Shown here: positions 32,497 through 46,489 of the stretch, piece by piece
How the letters are laid out: each line of letters starts with the position of its first letter
How positions within the stretch are numbered: position 1 is the stretch's first letter
From: Pirellulales bacterium
Lineage (GTDB): Bacteria; Planctomycetota; Planctomycetia; Pirellulales; Lacipirellulaceae
Length of the DNA: 64,000 bases
NCBI GenBank assembly: GCA_020847515.1
Contig: JADLBW010000069.1
Location: forward strand, 1 to 64,000
Direction: 5' to 3'
Made by a program: the position numbers and the translations under genes
Notes under the pieces: model-generated
What the model saw: only the letters and a program-made list of their open reading frames with translations
The model's database searches: none
Told to the model about the DNA's origin: nothing

Positions 32497-33807
32497 CTAC
32501 GTCCACTCCTTGGCCAGGCGGGTCTCTACGGCGATATCTACGGCGTCGCGCGGTACGCGGGCGGGCCAGACCCCGCAGTTGACCATGACCGCGGGCGCAC
32601 CGCTTGCCAGTCGCAGCCAAGGTCGAAACGCTGACGTTAATTCTAGCGTCAGTTCGGCGAAGCGGCGGCAGGCCTGGTGCGATTTGGAATGATAAGCCAA
32701 ATGGATCCAACTCGGGCCGACGCCATCGCCTGCAGGGTGAAGCTCTTTGATGGTTGCGGCGCCGCCGTCGCCGGGCGGATGAAGCTGCTTCTTGGCCACC
32801 TTGACGATGTGCTTGCGGAGCTGCGGGTGGGCTCCTGCATCGAGTTCAATAAGCGCCTCGGCCGTAAAGCCGGTTTGATAGAGAACCTCAAGCAGCCACG
32901 AACGGTCGCTCGCTCGGCCGATCGCCCCCTCCAAGGCAAGTGATTGCGACCCCGCAACCCCGGCGCGAAGTTGTGCGGTCTCGACATGGACGTCGGCGTA
33001 CTCGACGGCGGTCTTCTGACGGCTTGCCGTCAACCATGCCAGCAACCTTGCAGCGGCCGCCGGACTGGCCTGCTGCGCCAGTTGTACCGAGATTTCGCCC
33101 TTCGCCGACAGCTCGATCGCGCGCACATGGGCAGTGGCGGCTGCGATCCCGTTGGCGGCTGCCTCGCTGGGGCCTTCCCAATCGAACCACGATGCGCAGT
33201 TGGCGGCGACCGCGGCAGCCGCCAGGCGATCGTAGTCGATCCACGTCCAGCCCAGTTCATGGACGGCCATCGCGATCGACGGCGCGGTCGCATCATACCA
33301 GCCGGCGACGATGACGCGCGCTTCCTCCGCTAAGGCCGTCGCAATCGGTCCGGCGCCGAGCTGCAGATCTGCCGCCAACAGCGGTTCCTTGAGATCGCGC
33401 CATCGAGCGCCTGTCTCCACATTTCGCAGGTCGACGCCGTCCGCCACGAGCATGTCGAGAATCGGCAACACGTTGCTGCCTCGGACCGCCGACACCGGCA
33501 CGTCGCCGCAGCCCGAGCCTACCAGCGCTCCAGCAGCCTGCTCTACGCACGCATAGGCGTCGGCCCAGCCTGCCGATGCAATTACCCGGAAGTTCGGTTC
33601 CAGGAAGAGCGCTGGGCCGAGTCCCCTTAAGGCGTCGGCAAATCCGTGCGGCCAAGCAGGCAATTCCGGGCGGACCCCCGGCTCGACGGCGATCGAGGAA
33701 ACGCGCGGGTAATCGAGCTGCAGCCAGTCGACGTCGGGGCCGTGAAGCAGCTCTTCCATCCCCAGGGGAGCGGCATCGCTATCGCACTGTAGTCGAGCAA
33801 ATCGCAT
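32497..33807 (-). CDS. AtuA-family (DUF1446) acyl-CoA pathway protein
   Basis: Related to AtuA, a protein essential for acyclic terpene (citronellol/geraniol) utilisation in pseudomonads, whose biochemical role is unsettled. The AtuA/DUF1446 core is visible: VDWLQLDYP, PLILEPNFRVIASAGWADAYACVEQAA, LPILDMLVADGVDLRNVETG, LQLGAGPIATALAEEARVIVAGWYDATAPSIAMAVHELGW. The core ends near residue 435 with a GPSWIHL ... RPWLRLASGAPAV stretch. The C-terminal ferredoxin-fold domain with the GDKG motif seen in many family members is absent. The start at 33807 (MRFARLQ) aligns with the family N-terminus; the ORF-track start lies 22 residues upstream. Its partner gene ech follows directly. Confidence 0.7.
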   Translation of the reverse strand: MRFARLQCDSDAAPLGMEELLHGPDVDWLQLDYPRVSSIAVEPGVRPELPAWPHGFADALRGLGPALFLEPNFRVIASAGWADAYACVEQAAGALVGSGCGDVPVSAVRGSNVLPILDMLVADGVDLRNVETGARWRDLKEPLLAADLQLGAGPIATALAEEARVIVAGWYDATAPSIAMAVHELGWTWIDYDRLAAAAVAANCASWFDWEGPSEAAANGIAAATAHVRAIELSAKGEISVQLAQQASPAAAARLLAWLTASRQKTAVEYADVHVETAQLRAGVAGSQSLALEGAIGRASDRSWLLEVLYQTGFTAEALIELDAGAHPQLRKHIVKVAKKQLHPPGDGGAATIKELHPAGDGVGPSWIHLAYHSKSHQACRRFAELTLELTSAFRPWLRLASGAPAVMVNCGVWPARVPRDAVDIAVETRLAKEWT

Positions 33808-34047
33808 GGCTCTGTGGCGGTCCAAAACGGCCGCGCTGCGGCGGTGTTTCTCGGCAACACGCACCCACCCCATCGTCGACGTTTTTCAACATCGTGCGCT
33901 TGGTGGCACGCCGGAACGGGCCTCTCTCTCGAAGCCAAAGTCCTCATGCACCAACACTTTACGCTGTATTAGCCAGGCTCGCAACGGCGACGCGGCGCAC
34001 CGGGTGCAACGGTCGGCGACACGATCGCTCGTCGACCTCTGCCCTTC

Positions 34048-35661
34048 ATGAGGAAGCCCGCTGTGCCAATGAAGCCTCACCGCCGCGCCGCCAATGGACA
34101 ATCGCCTAACGTACGCCAGGCCCCAGGCGGCGACGAGACCCCGCCGCGATTGAAGAAGCAGAAGCCCGTCGCCCAGGCAAGCGATGTTGAACCCCTCCAT
34201 AGCGACGAGCCGTTTGAAGAGGGTGCCGCCGACGATTACGAGTCGTTTGAGGGCGAAGAAGAGACCGCCATTGACGACCCCGTCCGCATGTATCTCATGC
34301 AGATGGGGGAGATCCCCATGCTCAGCCGGGATAACGAGGTGGCCGCCGCCCGGCAGATCGAAGCCACGCGGCAACGGTTCCGCCGCACCATGATGTGCAG
34401 CGATTATATGTTGCACGCCGCCGTCGAATTACTGCAGAAGGTGGCCGACGGCACGCTACGCCTTGATCGGACGATCGAAATCTCCGTTACGAACACGTCG
34501 GAAAAGAAAAGAATCCTCAAGCGGATCGCGCCCAATGTCGCCACGGCTCGCCGATTGATGGATCAAAACCGCGCCGATTTCCGCCTCGCAGTCAGCAAAC
34601 GCCTTTCCAGCGGCGAAAAGCACGCCGCCTGGCGGCGACTCATAGTTCGCCGTAACAAGATCGTGCGGCTGGTCGAAGAGCTGAACCTCCGCTTGCAGCG
34701 GCTCATGCCGCTGCTGGGGCAATTGCAGGAAATCTCCGGCCGCATGCTCTCCCTTAAGGCGCAACTGGCGGATTCTGAACGCCTGCTCCACCGCGGCAAC
34801 GAGCACGAATTGCGGGCCGAGCTTCGATATCTCATGCGGATCACCCAGGAGACGCCCTCGACGCTCGCCCGGCTGATGTCGCGCACCTTCTGCCGCAAGC
34901 AGGCGTACGATGCGGCCAAGCGCGATCTGTCAGCGGCAAATTTGCGGCTCGTCGTCTCCATCGCGAAGCGGTACCGCAACCGCGGCATGAGTTTTCTCGA
35001 TCTGATTCAGGAAGGAAACACCGGCCTCATGCGGGCGGTGGACAAGTTCGAACACGCCCGCGGTTTCAAGTTTTCAACCTATGCCACGTGGTGGATACGC
35101 CAGGCGATCACCCGCGCCATAGCAGACCAGAGCCGCACGATCCGACTCCCCGTGCACATGATCGATACGATGAGCAAGATTCGCGCGGTGACCACTGACT
35201 TCGTCCAGTCGCACGGTCGCGAGCCGAACCCCGAGGAGATCGCGGAGTTGGCTGGACTGTCTCTGGAAGACGCCCGCTGCGTTCACAAGATGACGCGCCA
35301 GCCGCTCTCGTTGGACCAGCCCGTAGGCGACCACGAGGACAACTACTTCGGCGAATTCCTCGAGGAGCAGCGCGACGAAGACCCCCTCTACGACACGCAT
35401 CTCGAGGCCCTCAAGGCGCGCCTGGAAGAAGTGATGACCGAACTGACCTACCGCGAACGAGAAATTCTCAGGCTGCGGTACGGTCTGGCCGACGGCTACA
35501 CGTATACGCTCGAAGAGGTGGGCAAGATCTTTTCCGTCACTCGCGAGCGCGTCCGGCAGATCGAGTCCAAGGCGGTCCGTAAACTGCAAAGCCCCTATCG
35601 CGCTCGCGCCTTAACGGGGTTTCTCGACGGCATCGAGCCGATGCCCCTCGACGTTCCCTGA
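34048..35661 (+). CDS. RNA polymerase sigma factor, primary (RpoD/SigA) type
   Basis: Sigma-70 factor with regions 1.2 to 4.2. Region 1.2 is [23 protein letters not shown] non-conserved region of about 150 residues follows, and region 2 is [62 protein letters not shown]. Region 3 is [16 protein letters not shown], and region 4 with the -35 recognition helix is [28 protein letters not shown]. The extended -10-contacting helix is intact. The N-terminus lacks the acidic region 1.1 of E. coli and starts with a basic stretch. I would call it a primary-like factor; planctomycetes often have more than one. Start could be 34069, where GAGGA sits 13 nt upstream. Confidence 0.93.
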   Translation: MRKPAVPMKPHRRAANGQSPNVRQAPGGDETPPRLKKQKPVAQASDVEPLHSDEPFEEGAADDYESFEGEEETAIDDPVRMYLMQMGEIPMLSRDNEVAAARQIEATRQRFRRTMMCSDYMLHAAVELLQKVADGTLRLDRTIEISVTNTSEKKRILKRIAPNVATARRLMDQNRADFRLAVSKRLSSGEKHAAWRRLIVRRNKIVRLVEELNLRLQRLMPLLGQLQEISGRMLSLKAQLADSERLLHRGNEHELRAELRYLMRITQETPSTLARLMSRTFCRKQAYDAAKRDLSAANLRLVVSIAKRYRNRGMSFLDLIQEGNTGLMRAVDKFEHARGFKFSTYATWWIRQAITRAIADQSRTIRLPVHMIDTMSKIRAVTTDFVQSHGREPNPEEIAELAGLSLEDARCVHKMTRQPLSLDQPVGDHEDNYFGEFLEEQRDEDPLYDTHLEALKARLEEVMTELTYREREILRLRYGLADGYTYTLEEVGKIFSVTRERVRQIESKAVRKLQSPYRARALTGFLDGIEPMPLDVP

Positions 35662-35713
35662 GGCGCCCAAGCCCGCCGCGGCGCCGCAGCGACCTGGTCG
35701 ATCGACGAAACGC

Positions 35714-36637
35714 CTAGGCCGCGGCCGACGCAAAACTCTCGATTTCCAGTCGTACCAACTCTTCGGCCACGGCCGCGGCGGTCTCGGGGCGGCGCAGCGG
35801 ATCCTTCGCCAACATGCGATGGACGAGCGACGCCACGCCCTTAGGCGTGTCCGGCCGACGGGCGCGAACGCACTCCGGCTTCGCCTCCCGATGGAGGCGC
35901 AACAGGTGTTCGGCGTCGCGACCGACGAAAGGCAGCGCGCCGCAAAGCACTTCATACAACGTCACGCCGAGGCTGTAGACGTCGCTCTGCGGCGAGGCCG
36001 CCAGCGCCGAGGTAAGCGTTTCCGGCGCCAGGTAGTTAAGCGTGCCGTATACCGGTCGCTGCGACCAATGTCGGCTTTCACCAGGCGTGTGCACGAAGCC
36101 GAGGTCCACGAGCGTTGCATGCCCGTCGGGGCCGACGACGATATTCGCCGGCTTTACGTCCGAATGGATCATCCGCGCCGTAGTGTGCAGGGCGTCGAGC
36201 GCTTCGGCCACCTGTCGGGCGATCCATAGCGTAAGCGCCAGCGGCAGGCTTCGCTGCTGCTCCAAAATCCGGGCCAGCGATCGCCCTTCAAGCTTGGGGC
36301 TGACCGTATAAAACGGCGGCTGCTCAACGCCAGCCGAAAGTACGGGAAGGAGGTGCGGATGGGAGACCTTGCGACCCACCCACGCCGCGCGGCGTTGCAT
36401 CTCGATCGCGTGCGGGTCGCGCCACCATTCCTTGCGGAGCACCTTTAGCACATAGGAGTCGGGGGCGTCGTCCGCGCCCTCCGCCGGGCGCGCCAGGTAA
36501 ACCCGGGCCAATTCGCTCTCGTTGATCAGCCGCACAAGCTGCCAGGGGCCGATGCGGCCTATGAGCCGGGACGCGCTGCCTTCGGCGGTAGGGGCGGCGG
36601 GAGGTTTGGCGGCAAACGATTTCTCGACGGTGGCCAT
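35714..36637 (-). CDS. Ser/Thr protein kinase, non-RD type with degenerate P-loop
   Basis: Eukaryotic-like kinase domain (residues about 30-300). The catalytic loop is HSDVKPANIVV (HRD has become HSD, so non-RD), the DFG motif is DLG, the ATP Lys lies in YVLKVLRKE, and the APE-like motif is APETL. The glycine-rich loop is degenerate (RLINESELARVYLA), which may weaken or alter ATP binding. There is no transmembrane segment or sensor. ATG 36637 is used; the longer ORF would overlap the ThiF gene's end. It is the last gene of the leftward uvrA-GH2-thiF-kinase group, 211 bp downstream of thiF. Confidence 0.86.
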   Translation of the reverse strand: MATVEKSFAAKPPAAPTAEGSASRLIGRIGPWQLVRLINESELARVYLARPAEGADDAPDSYVLKVLRKEWWRDPHAIEMQRRAAWVGRKVSHPHLLPVLSAGVEQPPFYTVSPKLEGRSLARILEQQRSLPLALTLWIARQVAEALDALHTTARMIHSDVKPANIVVGPDGHATLVDLGFVHTPGESRHWSQRPVYGTLNYLAPETLTSALAASPQSDVYSLGVTLYEVLCGALPFVGRDAEHLLRLHREAKPECVRARRPDTPKGVASLVHRMLAKDPLRRPETAAAVAEELVRLEIESFASAAA

Positions 36638-36848
36638 TCGTGCTCTTTGCAGCTTCCTGTTCCGGGTCAGATAGCGCACGGCATGCCGGGCGACGGCGCT
36701 GCTGCCTGCGCGAAGTCGGCGGCGGGAACAGCCGACCCCAGCACAGCAAATCGGCCAAATCCCGGCTCGCGCTCGATGCGAAGAAACCGATTTTTCCGGT
36801 CGCCGCATCCGCGCCGGTGAAGCTGGGGAAGCAGCGAGGTCTTTGCCG

Positions 36849-37886
36849 TCAGCCGCCCACGTAGCGTGCATGCACTGCGCGAGCTTCGGCCGGATCGCCC
36901 GTGCCTCCGACGATGGTCCGACCGTCGGCGAACACCGTAATGCGGTACTTTTCGACCTCGACGCGCAGCAGAAAATCGTTGAGGTTTACGCGACCGACTT
37001 CGCTCAGCTTCTTTGCCAGATTCGGTAAAGAAATCCGTTCGCCCGAGGAGGCGAGTTGTACGGCATTGCGCCCGCAAAGCGAAACAGCCGCAGCGCCGCG
37101 GCGCCCGTCGAGCCACGGAAAATCCCGCTCTCCGCAGGCCCGGCAGCGGTTGTCCCGAAGGCGAGAAACGCCGATGCTGCGAATTTGATTGCTCCACAGA
37201 TCAACCAGCGTGAGCCGGCGATTCACGGCGGCGAGGTTGCCGCTCAAAATCTTCAGCGCTTCGGCCGACTGTAGCGCTGCGATTACGCTGACGACCGGCC
37301 CGATCACTCCGGCCGTCTCGCACGTCGGCTGGGTTTCAGCCGGCGGCGGATCAGCAATGAGGCAGCTCAAGCAGGCCGTCTCCCCCGGCAGCACGGGCAG
37401 AACTTGTCCCTCGGCGCCCACGCAGCCGCCAAATATCCACGGCGTTCCCCGAGAAATCGCGAAGTCGTTGAGCAGATAGCGAACCTCGAAATTATCCGTG
37501 CCGTCGACGATCAGATCGACGTCTCCGGCCAGCGCCGCAATATTCGCCGCCGAGACGTCCGCTACAACCGGTTCTACGACGATCGCCGAATTGATGTGCG
37601 ACAGCCGCCGGGCGCCAGCCACCGCCTTTGGCAACTCTGCGGCAACGTCCTGCTCGTCAAACAGCACTTGCCGGTGCAGATTGTCGGCTTCCAGGAAATC
37701 GCGATCGACGACGCGCACCAAGCCCACTCCGGCCCGCACCAGCAGGTCGGCGGCGACGCTGCCCAGCGCGCCGCAACCGCATACCAGGACCCGCCCTCGC
37801 AGTAGCCGCCGTTGGCCTTCGGGTCCGAGGGGCGCGAATCGCATCTGACGGCGATAGCGATCGAGGTCTGCGTCTGATGCGCTCAT
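36849..37886 (-). CDS. ThiF/MoeB/HesA-type E1-like activating enzyme
   Basis: Adenylates the C-terminal glycine of a ubiquitin-like sulfur carrier protein, as in thiamine or molybdopterin synthesis. The N-terminal Rossmann ATP-binding part has VLVCGCGALGSVAADLLVRAG and an Arg (RYRRQMRF) near the start; the D-x-x-N/D motif is DGTDNFEVRYLLND. The putative catalytic Cys is in TCETAGVIGPV. Two CxxC pairs (CLSC and CRAC) form the structural zinc site. The last 75 residues form an extra C-terminal domain, not rhodanese, that ends GRTIVGGTGDPAEARAVHARYVGG. No ThiS or MoaD gene lies beside it, so the pathway is open. Confidence 0.9.
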   Translation of the reverse strand: MSASDADLDRYRRQMRFAPLGPEGQRRLLRGRVLVCGCGALGSVAADLLVRAGVGLVRVVDRDFLEADNLHRQVLFDEQDVAAELPKAVAGARRLSHINSAIVVEPVVADVSAANIAALAGDVDLIVDGTDNFEVRYLLNDFAISRGTPWIFGGCVGAEGQVLPVLPGETACLSCLIADPPPAETQPTCETAGVIGPVVSVIAALQSAEALKILSGNLAAVNRRLTLVDLWSNQIRSIGVSRLRDNRCRACGERDFPWLDGRRGAAAVSLCGRNAVQLASSGERISLPNLAKKLSEVGRVNLNDFLLRVEVEKYRITVFADGRTIVGGTGDPAEARAVHARYVGG

Positions 37887-37962
37887 GATCTACGTGTGTA
37901 GGCAAGCCGCGGCCCCCTGCGGCGGCAGCCTGCACGCTCGACCCACCCGTCCAAGTTGCGAT

Positions 37963-38909
37963 TTATCGAGTGCCTGGCCCGGCGAAGTATCCTGCAAGAT
38001 CGAACTCCGGGGCTAGTTCCGCCTGCAAGCTGTCGGCAGCTTCGCGGGCCGATGCAACATCAACGTAAGCGTCATCGTACCGGATCGCAATGACTGGCTT
38101 GTCGATCGCGTGCACCGTAGCCGGCGGGCGTTGCCCCGAAATAACTACGGCGACGACGAAGTCGCCATTGTCCACGCTGTTTCCGTCAACAACATCCAAG
38201 TCGCTGACGGCGACCCCCGCCAGCGGGCCCCCTGGGTCAGTCCGCTGAAGTTCTTCGCGGCTAAGCAGCACGGCATGGACGCTGGGATGCCAGTAAAACG
38301 CAGCCAATTCATTTACCGCGCCGCCAGACCCTTCGCGCAGATCGATCAGCAGCCGCACTCCAATTGTATCGGCCTGCCGCAGCACATCCGCCCCTGGGTG
38401 CGGCGCCAGCAGGGCAGCCTGGCAGTCGCGGGCCTGTCGCAGGATCGACTCGTCGACGCCCCGGCTCGCCAATCCCCGCAGCACGGTCCGGCGGCGCTCC
38501 ATTCGCAAGTGGCGTCCATGAACCTCCAGCCGCCGCAGGCCAAACGTGTGCGACCATTCGCGCTGCACTCCGCTGGCGTAGCGCACCGTCAACCGCGCCT
38601 CATACAGAAACGGCAATTCCTCCGTCCAGTAGCAAGGCTCCGGAATAATGCCTGACGCCGCCGCGGGAGCCCCGGGCGCTAGTTCGCCCGACAAGGTGAA
38701 GCACGTCGGCAGCGTGCGGGCATAGAGGCACTTCGGACCGTAGAGGACGCCGGACACTGCGCTTATTCGGTCGGCAGGGTCTCCTTCATCGGGATCGCGC
38801 TGGGGCGCGACCGCGACGAACGCAAGCCGAGCCGCGTTTTCCGTGGCTTCCTCAAGACGCAACCGTATCCGATGCTGCAAATCGTTCGTAAGGTAGTCCT
38901 GGTTGAATT

Positions 38910-38913
<4 letters not shown>
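37963..38913 (-). CDS. GH2-like beta-sandwich/partial barrel protein
   Basis: Not a standard family in full, but residues about 85-160 read like the immunoglobulin-like domain and start of the barrel of GH2 beta-galactosidases: WTEELPFLYEARLTV, HTFGLRRLEVHG, TVLRGLASRGVDE. The barrel continues to about residue 250 (ADTIGVRLLIDLREG) without clear NE or E nucleophile motifs, so catalysis is unlikely. GTG start overlaps the uvrA stop (GTGA), with GGAGGA 6 nt upstream, so the two are translationally coupled. It is 76 bp upstream of thiF. It could be a degenerate glycosidase or a non-catalytic sugar-binding relative. Confidence 0.6.
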
Positions 38914-41855
<2,942 letters not shown>

Positions 41856-41970
41856 AGCAACGGCCTCTAGCGACGCTGGCGAGCGCTCGATAAACCAATC
41901 AGTCTACCGCGCCGCGGCGGCCCCGTGCCACTAGCCGAAACTACCCCTAGCAGAAGCAAAGCCGTCGATC

Positions 41971-41979
41971 TGCTATAAT
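41971..41979 (+). promoter_or_regulatory. extended -10 promoter (TGC-TATAAT)
   Basis: Perfect TATAAT with an upstream TG extension, no good -35. Start expected near 41986, giving a leader of about 29 nt and then AGGGGAA, 9 nt before the ATG at 42015. Same architecture as the 29194 promoter. Confidence 0.62.
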
Positions 41980-42014
41980 CGCCCGGTCATACTCACTTAG
42001 GGGAATGCTTGCGA

Positions 42015-42320
42015 ATGTCTGCGAAGAAGCGTCGAAATCCGTTCTACATCCTGCTTATCCCTGTCGGCATCGTGTTCGTCGTCACAGCGTTCGCCTACGG
42101 GTTTATGGCCTTCCAAGCCGTAAACGCCGTGCGGGCCGAAGCGGGCCGGCATGCGGGGCATCCGTTATTTCAGTGGCTGCGGCTGCACGGCGATCTGGCG
42201 TTGCTGGTGGAATTGGCCGCGCTGGCGGCGCTGACCGTCGGCGCCATTGGCACGGACCGGTGGTGGGACCAGGTGCAGCGCGAGCAAGACCAATTCGATG
42301 CGATCGCCGGTCGGCGATGA
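42015..42320 (+). CDS. small two-helix membrane protein, unknown
   Basis: 101 residues starting from ATG 42015; the ORF-track TTG two codons earlier is not needed. Helix 1 (FYILLIPVGIVFVVTAFAYGFMAF) and helix 2 (LALLVELAALAALTVGAIG) are separated by a short RAEAGRHAGHPLFQWLRLHGD loop. Similar small proteins of two or three helices are common in planctomycetes and have no known function. Has its own strong extended -10 promoter and lies 36 bp upstream of the cupin gene. Confidence 0.75.
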   Translation: MSAKKRRNPFYILLIPVGIVFVVTAFAYGFMAFQAVNAVRAEAGRHAGHPLFQWLRLHGDLALLVELAALAALTVGAIGTDRWWDQVQREQDQFDAIAGRR

Positions 42321-42356
42321 GTCGGCCCGGGGACCCATAGGCCTCAGGAGGCGTGC

Positions 42357-42752
42357 ATGCGTATCAAGCACAGTGCAGAAGTTCCGCAGTCGGAGGTTGC
42401 GATGGAGGGCGCCGCCGGCTGTAAGGTCCGCTGGCTGATGGGCGAAGCCGACCACGCCCCTAACTTCGCCATGCGCCAGTTCGAGCTTGAGCCAGGCGGC
42501 CATACGCCGTACCACTTCCATCCCTACGAGCACGAAATCTACGTGCTCGAAGGGGAGGGATGCATCGTCGACGGCGCCCATGAGCGCCCGCTACGGCCCG
42601 GCGACGTCGTGCTCGTATCGCCCGACGATCCTCATCAGTTCAAGAACACCGGCGACGTGCCGTTCAAGATGCTCTGCCTGATTCCCAACTCTGCGGCGGG
42701 TAAAACGGTGACCGTCGTGCCCGAATGCGGCCTGGAACCAGTCCGGCCGTAA
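42357..42752 (+). CDS. single-domain cupin protein
   Basis: 131-residue cupin_2 type protein. Motif 1 is GGHTPYHFHPYEHEIYVLEGEG: the His-x-His and Glu metal ligands are HFH, E and the Tyr-neighbouring position. Motif 2 is PGDVVLVSPDDPHQF with the last His. Metal-binding cupins act as isomerases, oxygenases or ligand-binding proteins; nothing here tells which. AGGAGG lies 5 nt before the ATG. It lies between the small membrane protein and ligA on the same strand. Confidence 0.85.
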   Translation: MRIKHSAEVPQSEVAMEGAAGCKVRWLMGEADHAPNFAMRQFELEPGGHTPYHFHPYEHEIYVLEGEGCIVDGAHERPLRPGDVVLVSPDDPHQFKNTGDVPFKMLCLIPNSAAGKTVTVVPECGLEPVRP

Positions 42753-42826
42753 CCGCGGTCCGTTGACTTTCAGAGCATTTGTTGACGCCGCACTCGGCGC
42801 ACGGCAGCCCCCCCTTCTCTTCGTGA

Positions 42827-44959
<2,133 letters not shown>

Positions 44960-44988
44960 GTGATCGCTCCATAGTAGGAGACGTGTCA

Positions 44989-46350
44989 ATGGTCAACTTC
45001 TGGATGTCGGCGGTCGCAGCGTTGGCTTTGCTCGGCGCAGCCGCCAGCGCCGACGACTTCAGGCCCGTGTTCGACCCGTTCGTGCAGCCGTTGATCGACG
45101 ACGGACTTGTCGTTGGTCTGGTCGTTGGCGTCTCTAAGGCGGGCGAGCATCAGACCATCGGGTACGGCGAAACAAGCAAGCAGTCCGGCATTAGCCCGGA
45201 CGCTGATACGGTCTTTGAAATCGGATCGGTCAGCAAAGTCTTTACCGGATCGCTTTTGGCCGACATGGTTCAGTCCGGCGCGGTGCGGCTAGAAGACCCC
45301 GTACAAACGTACCTGCCAGATTCGGTACGGATGCCCGCCGCCAAGGACCGTCCCATCACCCTTGAGCACCTCGCTACGCATACCTCCGGGCTGCCGCGAT
45401 TGCCCGATAATTTTGCACCCGCGGACCCGGCCAACCCTTACGCTGACTATTCGACCGACAATCTCTACGCGTTTCTGAATGCCCATAAGCCTGTTCGGCC
45501 GCCGGGCAAGTCCGAGTATTCAAATCTTGGCATGGGTCTGCTGGGCCACGTGCTTGCGCTGAGCCAAGGCAAGTCTTATGAGCAGTTGCTCGAAGAACGA
45601 ATCGCTCGACCCCTGGGCATGGGGGACACGACCATCGTGCTTCGCGACGACCAGCGGCTGCGCCTCGCGCCAGGGCACGACGGCTCGCTCAAGCCGGTGA
45701 AAAACTGGGATATCCCTACATTGGCCGGCGCCGGCGGCATCCGGTCGACCGCGGCCGATTTGCTGCGATTTCTCGACGCGAATATGTCCGAAGACGACCG
45801 GCCCATCACCAGGTCGCTGCCGCTGGCCCATGCCAAGCGACACGACATGGAGAACGGTTTGGCGATCGGGCTCGGCTGGCACATCGCCCGCGACGGCGTA
45901 ACCCGATGGCATAACGGCATGACCGGCGGCTACGCCTCCTGGATTGCCTTCGTGCCCGAGAAACGGATCGGCGTCGTCGTACTGGCGAACACGGCGACGA
46001 TGAAAATCACCGAACGGGGCGAGCTGATCACCCGCGCTGTCTGCGGCGACGTGGTCGAACCGCCCCGGCGCCGCCCTACGGTCCCCGTCGATGCGACAAT
46101 CCTCCAGCGCTACGTCGGCACGTATTACATCTTGCCCTGGTTCTCCTTGACCGTAACCCTTGAGCAGCAACAGCTCATGGTCCAAGCCAGCGGGCAGGAA
46201 AGGTTTCCGGTGTTCGCGGAATCAGAAAGCAAATTCTTCTACAAAGTCGTCGATGCCGATCTGACCTTCGTCCAGGACGAACACGGCAAGGTCGCCCACC
46301 TGGTCCTCCACCAGAACGGCCGAGACCTGAAGGCGTTTCGCCTGAAGTGA
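44989..46350 (+). CDS. secreted serine beta-lactamase-fold hydrolase with DUF3471-like tail
   Basis: Class C beta-lactamase/esterase family. ATG 44989 is chosen: TAGGAG is 8 nt upstream and a signal peptide (MVNFWMSAVAALALLGAAASA) follows. The catalytic S80-V-S-K83 is in EIGSVSK, Y-S-N in EYSNLG, and the KTG-like HNG in WHNGMTGG. The last 100 residues (ILQRYVGTYYI onward) are the beta-barrel tail of the DUF3471 type. 453 residues. Such enzymes are mostly esterases or peptidases acting on D-amino-acid or cell-wall substrates; antibiotic resistance is possible but not implied. Confidence 0.88.
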   Translation: MVNFWMSAVAALALLGAAASADDFRPVFDPFVQPLIDDGLVVGLVVGVSKAGEHQTIGYGETSKQSGISPDADTVFEIGSVSKVFTGSLLADMVQSGAVRLEDPVQTYLPDSVRMPAAKDRPITLEHLATHTSGLPRLPDNFAPADPANPYADYSTDNLYAFLNAHKPVRPPGKSEYSNLGMGLLGHVLALSQGKSYEQLLEERIARPLGMGDTTIVLRDDQRLRLAPGHDGSLKPVKNWDIPTLAGAGGIRSTAADLLRFLDANMSEDDRPITRSLPLAHAKRHDMENGLAIGLGWHIARDGVTRWHNGMTGGYASWIAFVPEKRIGVVVLANTATMKITERGELITRAVCGDVVEPPRRRPTVPVDATILQRYVGTYYILPWFSLTVTLEQQQLMVQASGQERFPVFAESESKFFYKVVDADLTFVQDEHGKVAHLVLHQNGRDLKAFRLK

Positions 46351-46489
46351 GCGACGCGAACGGCAGTGTCGCCGCAGATATGCGCAAAGCGTCAACCAGC
46401 ATGCGCATACGCGGCGACACGATCCTGCCGAATCGATCTATTCTGTCTGCGCTGTGCTCTTCCGATGGATTCTCGCGGAGGTTTCCGAC

